Below, piece after piece: positions 11,665-21,085 of a DNA stretch of 64,000 nucleotides (position 1 is the stretch's first letter; every line of letters begins with the position of its first letter). The position numbers and the translations under genes are program-made. The notes under the pieces are model-generated. The model was given only the letters and a program-made list of their open reading frames with translations, did not search any database and was not told where the DNA came from. The stretch is taken from contig MNCI01022151.1 of assembly GCA_015680685.1 (NCBI GenBank), positions 188,957 to 252,956 of the forward strand. The letters run 5' to 3'. This DNA comes from Gnetum montanum. Lineage: Eukaryota; Streptophyta; Gnetopsida; Gnetales; Gnetaceae.

Positions 11665-12550
11665 TATGTTGTTGATACACCATTATTTTTAGTTTCATGA
11701 GTTATTAGATTATAAGTACCCCCTTCATGGCTATAGAAAAGTTGTGTGATGATCTTTCAAGACATTGTAAGAATATGCAATAATAAATTATGAATGCTAT
11801 GTATTGCTGATGTACTAAAATAGATGGTGTTTTGACTAGTTTTATTTTCTAGACATATATCTTATTGTGTTTTTGCTTTGAAACCTCTTTCTTTGCATCT
11901 TATGACATGATTTAGAAGAAGGGATGTTTCTGTAAAATGAAGCATAGTTACATATTTATTGATGGTAAAATTAGAAAAGATATGTTTCCAAGACAAAAAG
12001 GAGGAACAAGGATGGATATTATGTTTCAATATTAAATAATTGTTAAATTTCTAATATATTAGATCAGGAGGAGTTCAACCTAAGATTTGATAAATTAGAA
12101 TCCTAAAATGTTGGAAATCGAAAATTTGGGAATTGAGTTTGCAACCTATTAGAATGTCATTTTAATTAATTTTTAATAGTGACCATGGAAAGAATTTAAC
12201 TCATGACTTGGTGGTATGTAATAAGTTTAAAACAAAAATAAAAAATAGATTCCTAGAAAAAATTAGTTACAAGAAACAACCCATTATCTCTTGAATTTAA
12301 CTAGTATAAAGAGAAAGGAGAGGGAGAGAGATAAAAGAAAGGGTAAGAGCATAATTAAAAGGGAGTGTGGCTAGCTAGAAAAAGGAACAACAACAGAAGA
12401 AGATTGTTGCTATTATAGAAGCTAACCAAAAAGAGCTTGTGTCACTGAAACAAAAAAAGTAATAACAACAAAAGAACACTATGTGTGCTCCACATGATAG
12501 TGAAATAAAAGAAAATCTGAGCTGAGTAACAATGCAACAAAAGAAAAATC
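11665..12550 (+). repeat. Right part of dispersed repeat R1, copy 1
   Basis: Landmarks shared in order with 22680-23480 include CTTCATGGCT.TAGAAA, CAATAATAAATTATGAA, TTTTGAAACCTCTT, GATGGATATTATG, CCATTATCTCTT.AATTT, AAAGGGAGTGTGGCTAG and GAAGAAGATTG. The copies are diverged with many small indels. No coding capacity is seen. It may be part of an LTR, since copy 2 carries a TATAAATAGAG near 23288, but no LTR ends are recognised. Confidence 0.7.
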
Positions 12551-13740
12551 AAACATTGTTTGAGTGGTTGCACCCAAGCTCAAACCTATGTCTTACAACT
12601 TGAGAAATAAGCACCTTACCATTGCTTCAAGTGGTGGTCCCTTTAAACATTATTTTAGAATAATACTATAAAATTAATGTAATGGGGATCTATGATTTAT
12701 TTTGGTGTTTTTCTGAAATTTTCATTTATTGAATTTTTAATTAATTAAAATATATCAAAAAATCAAAGTTGGTAGATTGTGCTCACAAAAATAAAAACAA
12801 AAATTAATTAGTTTCTTGATTTCAGTCCTAGATTTTGATATTTTAATATTGAACAATTATAAAGTACCTTGTAGGTCTATATCTTATTTAATTTAATTAG
12901 AATATTAAATTCTTGCATGATAGCTATGGCATATTTATGATTGTTTTAGCTAGTGTAACATGAGTAAAATGTTGGATGTACAAAAAGTTTGGTATCACAA
13001 AAGTTTGCTAGGTAAATTATAGGAACCAAGACAAATAAATAAAAGACAAAAAATAAATTAGAAACCCTGGTAGCTTATAAAGTAAAAGTGACTTCAAATA
13101 GGCCAAAAGGTGTGCCACAACAAACAAGTAAATGTGGCATGGTGATGTATGCTTTATGACATGCTTATGATATCATCTATTATTTTTAATATGTTAATTG
13201 TCCACTTCATATTAATGGTTGATAAAAAGACAAGGGACTCATTTAATAGGAAATGTTGCTATCTTGAGTTTTTTCACCCTCACATGTCCACTCTCTCATG
13301 AGAGATTGCTTGTCCAAGTCAAGTAATAATCATATCATGAATAAAAAATAGAATTTTAAAAGAATGAGTTGTTTAATCTTTGTCCAAACCTTGGGTCTCC
13401 TTAATCCTATAAATAGAGGGAGGTTTGCTCTCATTTTTACCTTTTGCCAAATAAGGGGAGACTATGCTAGTTTGAGGTATGAGAAGTAGAGGAAATGAGG
13501 AAAGAAGAAAATATGCGAGGTTGTTCCTACCTTGCCTTTTGGGCTAAGTATGTGGGCTTGTCTTAGTGGTCCTTGAAACCCTTTGTTAAAGGCTTAAGAG
13601 GATAATTTTGTTTGTTACTACTGTTGGAGGCTTTTGTAGCTGATTTTTGGGAACTATTGGACCAAAGAACTATTTTTCCTTGCTTTTGTATGAGGATTCT
13701 AGTTCCACATTGCACTAGCAATTTGAAGTTGGTCATCAAG
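12551..13740 (+). other. Unassigned sequence interrupted by element A
   Basis: AT-rich DNA without coding potential. A good TATA box (CCTATAAATAGAGG, about 13406-13419) is followed by a purine-rich stretch, as in an LTR or promoter reading rightwards. The sequence is cut by element A at 13740 and should continue at 21086-21091, since TCAAG at 13736-13740 and TCGAG at 21086-21090 look like the two copies of the target site. Confidence 0.45.
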
Positions 13741-14516
13741 TGATGGGACACAATATCGTGTACGTGATATCACAGTCCGTCACAATGTCTATAAATAAGA
13801 AGAAGCTCTCCCTTGTTTCACATTAGAAGTTAGATTGTAGTGAAACTTTGGCAGTTTGATCCCTCTAGAGTTAGATTATTTTTCCAGTGTCTGCCCGTAG
13901 TGTGGTGATTGTAATTGTACGACATTCTTTATTCGAGTGTGATGTACTTGGATGCGCACATGACTGGCAATAAAGTTTGAGATTACTTCATCATTGCAGC
14001 ATTCACTTTGTTATTTATTTATTTATTTTAATGTTATTTACTATTTTCTCTCTCATCCTTAAACTCCTAGAACACAGAATGAGTACGACTTGATTACGAG
14101 CATTTAAGTGTGACTACTTGGTATCCCAGTGGCATACCTAGGATCTGTGCTTGGTAATCCCAATGGTAGTTGTGCACGAGGTCCAAGATGTGTACGGATG
14201 ATCAAGGAATCAGCTGTTCATTGCACTTAGGCTAGATTAGATTCTTTTACCCTTTTCCTCCTAGCTTAGCTTAGTTAATATTACTTTTCACTACCTTCAG
14301 GAGTAGCATTAGATTAGAGAACACATCATACACCTCACTCTAGACTAAACCTTACGTGACAAATATAATACTAGTCTAGGTGGAAAGACAACAAATTGTG
14401 ACCTAAGGTTAATGATCTAGGTGCCACAACTAGTCCATCTGCGGAGTTCGACTGGATCGCGCGTGAGAATGCTCATATTCATATGGTTGAGTGTAGGGGT
14501 ACCTCGCCACTAATCA
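13741..14516 (+). repeat. Element A 5' LTR
   Basis: 776 bp, from TGATGGGACA to CCACTAATCA, matching 20207-21085. The U3 is very short: only 49 bp separate the LTR start from the TATA box (13790-13797), compared with 154 bp in the partner LTR. The rest aligns well, including ACTTTATTCGAGTGTGA-like text, an AATAAAG near 13968 that could serve as polyadenylation signal, and the terminal TGAGTGTAGGGGTACCTCGC. Confidence 0.9.
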
Positions 14517-14517
14517 T

Positions 14518-14535
14518 AGGCGTCGTTGCTGGGGA
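14518..14535 (+). other. Element A primer binding site (tRNA-Asp type)
   Basis: AGGCGTCGTTGCTGGGGA starts two bases after the LTR end. It differs at only a few positions from TGGCGCCGTTGCCGGGGA, the complement of a plant tRNA-Asp 3' end used by many Athila/Tat-type elements. Element B has a closer match in the same place. Confidence 0.85.
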
Positions 14536-14633
14536 CAATGCTAGTTATCTAGATTAGTTATATCATACAAGGTTGTTGTAAAGAACTTAATAATATATCT
14601 TTTAGAAAAATAAATAAATAATGATAAACAGTG

Positions 14634-16046
14634 ATGCCTAAATTCACACACAGTTTCACAACAATATCTCTCCTACAAGATAATAATAATTCCACACTTA
14701 GTGAGGAAGTTCATTGGAGGACCAACGAACTATATGACGATGAAGATTAGAGTATATAACTTGAAGTGGGAGTTTCTTATAAAGAAGAACAAAAACAACG
14801 TCATCGCAACACACGAAGACATAACTTACAAGATGATGATGAACCCCCACTAGCCACTACAAGCTTAATGCAAATACAAGAGGTCGTTCGAATCTCACGT
14901 AGGCATCGTAAAGAGAGTTGTCTACCCAGGCTCAATTTAAACAAATTTTCCAAATTTTTAGGAGGCTATGACTTAGATCCGCATCAACATTTACAAGCCT
15001 TCTATGATGCCTACACATGGAATAACATTGATAACGGGTGGAAAAAACTTAAGCTCTTCCCTATGACACTCGTTGACCAAGAAAAAGTATGGTATAGATC
15101 GTTAAAACCAAACTCAATATGAAGCTGGTCAATAATGGTAGAAGTATTTAACGAAAATTATCAAACCTACGTAAGAGTGTCAGCCTTGAGGAAACAAATC
15201 CAAGGATGGAAACAAGAACAACATGAACCCTTGGACATGGCCTTAGAAAGATATTATGCATTGTTAAACAACTGTCCAGGCCATGGGTTTTCCAAGGAAA
15301 GGCTAATGTACCATATTATTTATGGGCTACGTAATGAAACAAGAGAGACCCTAGGAGTATATGCCCAAGGTCAACTATAAAACTTATGAACCCACCAAAT
15401 CCAAGAGCTTATTAAGTGGTTAGCAAAAGAAGAAGGAGAATTAGCCAGATGGGAGAGTGTTGAAAAACATCAATGAGACCAAAATCTTAACTTAACAAAG
15501 GTCCATGATCATAAAAAGGAGAGATCAACAAATATCAAGGTGGAAACATCATATTTGCCAATACAACAATTGTTAGATGAAGTCGAGGCAAAGATCAATA
15601 AGATGTTGGAATGGATTTATCAAAAGAGTGAAGAATTTATCAACACCATTGGAGATAGAGTTTTGACAACCCAAGAAGCAGGACAAAACATTAGACATTC
15701 GGAAAAAAAGAATGAAGGGAAGAAGTGCTCAACTACCAATGCTACGTATGAATGCAACATATGCCTGTACGATCACCCAAAAGGCCAATGCCCAATATTG
15801 TTACATTTACATGAGCATTGGGGAAACATGTTACATCCAGAGTTTGTACAGAGATACTATGTTCGATCACAGTGGCAACAATCCCAGACATGGGGGAGAC
15901 CACCCTTAGACGGGAGGCACCCTTCACATTTTCCGAACTCAAACTCTTATTTTGTTCAACATCCTGTTTCTCCATTTGGGCCAACATACTCTATCTCACC
16001 ACAATATGCCTTGTTGTTATGGTACTCTCATAGTCGTTTATCATGA
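14634..16046 (+). pseudogene. Element A ORF1: Gag polyprotein remnant
   Basis: One reading frame of about 470 codons runs from the ATG at 14634 without a frameshift, broken by stops at about 14750, 14760, 15120, 15378, 15387 and 15474. The core at about codons 100-170 has the retrotransposon-Gag wording FLGGYDLDPHQHLQAFYDAY and KLFPMTL...WYRSL, continuing as MYHIIYGLRNETRETLG. A coiled-coil-like stretch is near 15570-15680. A CX2CX3HX4C zinc knuckle (CNICLYDHPKGQC) lies at about 15751-15789, followed by a Pro/Tyr-rich tail. Gag would assemble particles around the RNA. Most stops sit where the homologues suggest CAG, CAA or CGA. The protease found in element B is missing here. The first ATG was chosen because the homologous reading continues upstream of 14766 in the same frame. 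Confidence 0.85.
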
Positions 16047-16316
16047 GATGAAGCAATGCGATGTCACTGATTAGATGGACTTGGTCCTGATCTTGGAACG
16101 ATGGGTTAATGACATATTAATCATGCTTTACATGCAAGATTCATTATGCCTTGGGTTAGTTACCTCATGTCCCAATCTCTACGATCCTTTCTATACTTTG
16201 CCTCATCTCACTGTTCATGTAATTGTAGCTCATGTTCCATGTAGCATAGAATTTTCATCTCATTTTGGTGATAATTACATATGTGTGTTTTGTGGAGTTA
16301 GTGCAGATTACCTTTA

Positions 16317-16402
16317 ACCCTTCTAGTGCCCACAGACACTTTAAGAGTGGTTACACAAGGGCATAATAGGTTGAAACCTGCTTTGGGGAGGATCCACTTG
16401 TG
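16317..16402 (+). promoter_or_regulatory. Conserved post-ORF1 block with CTTTGGGGAGGA core (A copy)
   Basis: The stretch from CCCTTCTAGTGCC to GAGGATCCACTTG recurs in element C (minus strand, about 61473-61560) and in weaker form in element B (about 45125-45205). The last 25 bases are the best-conserved non-coding sequence in the family. The GGGGAGGA run resembles a polypurine tract, so a central priming site is possible; an RNA-structure or splice-donor role is equally open. Confidence 0.6.
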
Positions 16403-16689
16403 TAATTTTTTTGTAATCTTCACCAATTCTCTAGCTCACACACACCATTTCTTACCGTTAGCTTAATTTTTCATAATTATTTTTCCCTACTACTATCCCT
16501 CTAAATTTTAACATTCCAATGTACCATTACATTCCCTTTTTTTTCATAATCGTAAAATTTTTATTTGCTAAAATTCACATCCTCATCATTAATAGTGCCT
16601 TAATACTTGCCAATGTCCTCAATTCTCAACATTAATTTCAAGAAAAATCATTAAAAATTCAATATTTTCATGTGTCTCACCTTAGTAGG

Positions 16690-16800
16690 GTCGAGATATC
16701 ACATACGTGATATCGCGTCCCACGTGATATCGCATACACGATGTATCGTATGGGATATCGCATCCTATTTTTCTATAAATAGGTACCCCCACCACAACAC
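16690..16800 (+). promoter_or_regulatory. Internal GATATC array with TATA box
   Basis: Five GATATC-type units, with ACGTGATATCGC as the core, lie directly upstream of TATAAATAG at 16774-16782. This is the architecture of the U3 promoters of the same family, yet it sits between ORF1 and ORF2. The sequence downstream of the TATA box does not match the LTR. Elements B and C show no equivalent. It may be an internal promoter for ORF2 or a captured piece of a related LTR. Confidence 0.6.
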
Positions 16801-17220
16801 TTAGCATCATTTTGCCATTTTTGCGGGGGGAGTTGTTGAAATTTTTCTATGCGACTTGCAATTGTGTGAGCCTTGCTTTTTCACTAATATCTCGCTCACT
16901 GGTGCTCTAATTTTAATTCCGTTTGAACCTACTTGAACTCGGAGTGTTCAGTTTAGTCGTGGGGGAGAGAAACTTACTGAAAAGTGCCATACTTTTTTGA
17001 AATTTATCATCGCCCAAAGGACATCAGTTAGGATAATTAAATAAAAACTTAGAATAATTGTGCCAAAAATCATATAAACTTAGGTACACCAGGAGATTAA
17101 AAATGGAAACCACCTAAGTCACAAGACCCATTATTATCATTTTCGGGAATGATCACACGTTATAACATAAGATCTTTAATTAAGGCAATAAGTAAGGTAT
17201 AACCTGACTTTGAAAACAAC

Positions 17221-17254
17221 CTTACTAATGCTTGATTCGTGTGATTGCAGAATG
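17221..17254 (+). promoter_or_regulatory. Splice-acceptor-like sequence before ORF2 (A copy)
   Basis: CTTACTAATG, a plant-like branch-point sequence, lies about 20 bases before GTGTGATTGCAG, and the ORF2 ATG follows after one base. Element C has CATTACTAAC...GTGTGATTATAG followed directly by ATG, and element B has CTTGCTAATA...TGTGTGCAG followed directly by ATG. Three diverged copies keep branch point, AG and ATG together. This suggests ORF2 is expressed from a spliced RNA. Confidence 0.6.
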
Positions 17255-20036
17255 GCCTCGAAACATGTACAATAGGAGGGTCCTGTTCAAGGTGGAGTGA
17301 AACGATCTTGGAGAGGTGGAGGACAAGGCCCTACTAGATAGCATATAGAATAGGAGGTGCAATTATTCAGCATCCATCAAGAAGGACCTCCTACCAGACG
17401 ATTTAGGCAGGCAAAAGGAGGAGCTGCTGCTGTGCCTGAACTGGGACAACAACTCATGTTACCCCCAGAATGTGTTCAGGCTATCCATGAGAAGTCCACA
17501 TTCGCTGCAGTGATTGTGGAGTTAAACTTCGAATCCTTTGCAGAGTTTGCTCTTGAGGCTATTAGGGATCACCTCAAAGGATCTCCCTTATGGTCTGTTC
17601 TCTCTGAAAAGCGGTGCCTGGTACCTAGGAGAAATGTACCAGTTCTGGCACAATAGGGAGCAAGGCACCACTGTTAACATTTGTGGTGTGATAGTTGATT
17701 TCTCTGCACAAGCTATTTCAGAAGTGTTGAATCTTTTGAATTTAGGGCCTCATGTTGATCGGTTATCTACCTGTTTAGACCCTGATGTGTGAAAGGATTG
17801 GTTAGAGAAGGCTTATGGTAGAGATAAAGCTTTTGGTGAGCTGACAACGGAAGAGTGAGTTTATTTCAAAATTGGAACCTATCACCTCTTCCCCATAAAA
17901 GGTTTGAAAGGAATATCTATGTATGCAGCTAGAGGATGTGTAGTATTGATGGGAAAGATTAAAGCTAACCTTCCCCATCTATATTTGATGAAGATGCTAA
18001 GGCGATTTGAAGAACGAAAGTTAGGGAAGATGGCACTGCCTTTCCCCTACCTTATCAGAAAACTGTGTCAATGGGTTGTTATTTGGGGATACACCAATGA
18101 AGTCCTTCGAAAAGCCCAGAATGCTTCTTATGTTGAATTGTTAAAGGCACCAGCTCCAAGGAAGAGCACTGGTGAGGAGGTCAGACCTAAAGAAGAAGAA
18201 GAAAAGATGACTAGACCACCTGCAACTCAACTTGTAGGACCCAACCAACCTCCAGCCATGGGTCCTAGCCAACAACAAGAAGTAGGGCCTGGCACAGGCT
18301 GAGATCAGCTGACACTGCTACAAGACTACAAACTACTGATGAGCCACCTTAGGACCATCGCTAAGATGGTCATTTGGGGAAGTCGTGATGACACAAACCT
18401 CTTTCACGTCATCGATGATGACGATCAGCCTACAGTTTCATTAGATCGCACATGGGGTGAAATATCAATTCAAATAGGAGGAGGGGAAAGTAGATGGTTG
18501 CAACAGATCTTTGGAAATGCGGCAACTTTTCAAGTGCAGTTAGAAACTGGTGAAGGTGCCACAATGGTGGTCATGCAACACCAGAATGCCGCGAGAGCTG
18601 TTGAAGTGGTCACTGACCACATCAAAGAATTTTTCAACATACCTGTTGTGCCACCAAAAAATATTTCAAGAGCATAGGATGCTCAAACTCTTGCCAGAAC
18701 CTCAATGACTCCTGAGGAACATGAGGATGCACTTGACAGATTGCTTCAAACGAGACAAGTCCTGACGTCTTTGTTTGACATCCCTCAGGATGTTACAATA
18801 ATTCAATCAGACCTCATTTCCATAAAGGGGAAGCTGGTCATATTCGAAGTAAGGGAAGAGCATGCTGAAGTTGAAGTGTAGAAATTACAAGAGCATCTCG
18901 TAGCCTTACAAGTAGCATAGCGGGATCCTCTACAATTTGTTCCTGCAAACCAGTTTGATAACTTTAGAATAGAGCAACTGAGCAAATTGATTGCAGAGAA
19001 TAAGAAGGTGGCAGAAGAAAAGGAGATGGCTGTTTGGGATTCCTCTGCATCACAGGCATAAACCCATGCACATCTTAAGGAATTCAAGGCCTTAGAAGAA
19101 GAGAATAAGCAGTTGGTTGCAGATAACCTTCGGTTGACCTCGGTAGAGAAGCAAAAGAATGTTCTCGATGAATACTTTCATCAACTATGAGAACAATTCA
19201 TTCGGATCAACCGAGATGTAAGTTGTTTAGCTAGAGAGAACCGAACCCTCTCAATGAAGGAGGTACGTGCTATTCAACAAAAATCAGCAATTGAGATAAG
19301 CACGTGGAAAAATGAGGCTAAATAACACAAGAAGCTGAAGGAGCACTTCTGTGATCAGTTGGGGTTATACAAAAAAATCCTAGAGAAGGAGATCCATATG
19401 GCTAAGGCTCAAATCAACACTATCAGTGCTCAACACACTAATTGGAGGGCCATATTGGACACCTACGCCTTCACCCACCAAGCAGAAGTTAAGAACTGGG
19501 ACCTACAGATCTAGGACTTGACGGAATACATGGAGTTGGCAAACCTCAGATATGCCAACCTTGCCATGTTAACAACAGGATACCTGAGAACAGAGCTTGA
19601 GCAGCAGGCAACTTCCACCCATCTCAAATATGAGGCAGAATTTGCAGAACGCAAGAAGCTGGTTGAAAAATTGGATGTTGCAAATTCTGATATGGTAAAA
19701 GCAAGCTACCAAGGACAGAAAGATGTTGCAACCAACTTGGCTTGATGGCTAACAGATCTTCATGAATACAAGGATAAATCCAGAGCCTATGAAGAGGAAC
19801 GATGGGTGTTCATGGCGTGGTATGTCAAAGCCAATCAGATGTTCCCGCAACTGCCCTATCCATGGGAGGTGCTGACTCTGTCAAACATAGGAACACTAGC
19901 ATGGATGGCACAAGACCCTCAGACTGAAGAGGAGAAACTCCAAGCCATACTTCAACGCCATCATGCTTCAAAGCTTGGAGCACATGACAAAGGGAAAGCA
20001 TCGATGGAGGAGCCACCACCACCTAGAACCACATGA
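17252..20036 (+). pseudogene. Element A ORF2: transposon-protein-like domain plus long coiled coil
   Basis: About 928 codons from the ATG at 17252. The reading starts in one frame, moves by one frameshift between about 17590 and 17640, and then stays in a single frame to the stop at 20034-20036, broken by ten or more stops. The N-terminal quarter has the pattern of the 'putative plant transposon protein' domain found in Athila-like extra ORFs: LGEMYQFWHN, then VNICGVIVDFSAQAISEVLNL, and later PYLIRKLCQWV. A Pro/Glu-rich linker at about 18130-18300 follows. Most of 18700-19800 reads as a Glu/Lys/Leu-rich coiled coil, ending in a short Pro-rich tail. There is no polymerase or integrase motif. 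The function is unknown; a structural or regulatory partner of Gag is possible. Many stops fit CAG-to-TAG decay. Confidence 0.75.
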
Positions 20037-20197
20037 GTCCCAAATTTTTGTAATTGTAGTATTTTTCTGTGTTGTGTCTTTCCACACTACGACATTCTTT
20101 TATTTCATTTTTTCCAGTTAATAATCCAATACCTATCCACTGTGTAATCAATGAAGCTTGTTCTCTTTGTAACTCGAGGATGAGTTTTTATTCAATC

Positions 20198-20206
20198 GTG
20201 GAGGTA
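20198..20206 (+). other. Element A polypurine tract
   Basis: GTGGAGGTA lies directly before the 3' LTR. Element C has the cleaner version GTGGGGGTA in the same position. Upstream, AACTCGAGGATGAGTT...TTCAATCG is also shared between A and C. Confidence 0.7.
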
Positions 20207-21085
20207 TGATGGGATGCGATATCGCGTATCGTGTACGTGATATTGCATCCGCCGTGATATCGCAATCCCCGCAATATCGTGTATGTGATATCACATCCAC
20301 TACGCTATCGCGTCTTCCTTACGATATCGCGTACGTGATATCGTAGTCTGCCGCAATGTCTATAAATAAGAAGTGGCTCTCCCTTGTTTCACATTAGAAG
20401 TTCGATTGTAGTGAAACTCTAGTAGTTTGATCCCTCCAGAGTTAGATTATTTTTCCAGTATCTGCCTGTAGTGTGATGATTGTAATTGTACGACATTCTT
20501 TATTCGAGTGTGACGTACTTGGACGCGCACATGACCAGCAATAAAGATCGAGATTACTTCATCATTGCAACATTCACTTTGTTATTTATTTTTTATTTTA
20601 ATGTTATTTACTATTTTCTCTATCACCCTTAAACTCCTAGAACACAGAATGAGTACGACTTGATTACAAACATTTAAGTGTGACTACTTGGTATCCCAGT
20701 GGCGTACCTAGGATCTGTGCTTGGTAATCCTAGTGGTAGTCGTGCACGAGGTCCAAGATGTGTACAGATCATCAAGGAATCAGCTACTCATTGCACTTAG
20801 GCTAGATTATATTCTTTTACCATTTTCCTCCTAGCTTAGTTAGTTAATATTACTTTTCACTACCTTCAGGAGTAGCATTAGATTAGAGAACACATCATAC
20901 ACCTCACTCTAGACTAAATCATATGTGACAAATATAATACTAGTCCAGGTGGGAAGACAACGAACTACAACCTAAGGTTAATGATCTAGGTGCCACAACT
21001 AGTCCATCTGCAGAGTTCGATCGGATCAAGGGTGAGAACACTCGTATTTGTATGGTTGAGTGTAGGGGTACCTCGCCACTCATCA
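20207..21085 (+). repeat. Element A 3' LTR with expanded U3
   Basis: 879 bp, from TGATGGGATG to CACTCATCA. It aligns with the 5' LTR throughout but carries about 105 extra bases in U3. These form an array of GATATC/ACGT units (20213-20345) before the TATA box at 20361-20368. Scattered substitutions separate the two LTRs elsewhere, so the insertion is old. Confidence 0.9.
20213..20345 (+). repeat. GATATC/ACGT near-palindromic array in U3 (A, 3' LTR)
   Basis: About five imperfect units built on GCGATATCGCG and TACGTGATATCGC, separated by ATCC or similar. Each unit is close to its own reverse complement. The array is rich in CpG inside an otherwise CpG-poor element. Related arrays lie at 13749-13781, 16690-16767, 39798-39842 and, degenerate and reversed, 60330-60542. 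Confidence 0.85.

Larger units (their letters stand above)
16047..17250 (+). other. Element A non-coding middle section
   Basis: Between ORF1 and ORF2 there is no domain-bearing frame. It holds the conserved block at 16317-16402, a pyrimidine-rich stretch at 16430-16660, the GATATC/TATA segment at 16690-16800, a purine run GTCGTGGGGGAGAG near 16956-16970, and the splice-acceptor-like end before ORF2. Elements B and C keep the same overall order, without the GATATC/TATA segment. Confidence 0.7.
13741..21085 (+). mobile_element. Element A: complete non-autonomous LTR retrotransposon
   Basis: A 7.3-kb element with two LTRs that both begin TGATGGGA and end TCA. It has a tRNA-Asp-type primer binding site, ORF1 (Gag), a non-coding middle section, ORF2 and a polypurine tract. 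Imperfect 5-bp target duplications flank it: TCAAG at 13736-13740 and TCGAG at 21086-21090. There is no trace of reverse transcriptase, RNase H or integrase, and no protease either, although the related element B keeps one. Gag and primer site point to the Athila/Tat side of Ty3/Gypsy. The layout recalls the known plant TR-GAG class, but with an additional second ORF. Confidence 0.88.

Noticed and set aside
15742-15987. Minus-strand frame within element A Gag
   Set aside because: Overlaps the zinc knuckle region, which reads correctly on the plus strand.
20213-20345. GATATC array as a CRISPR array or centromeric satellite
   Set aside because: Units are adjacent without unique spacers, and arrays occur only next to TATA boxes in LTRs or LTR-like segments, not as long satellite blocks.
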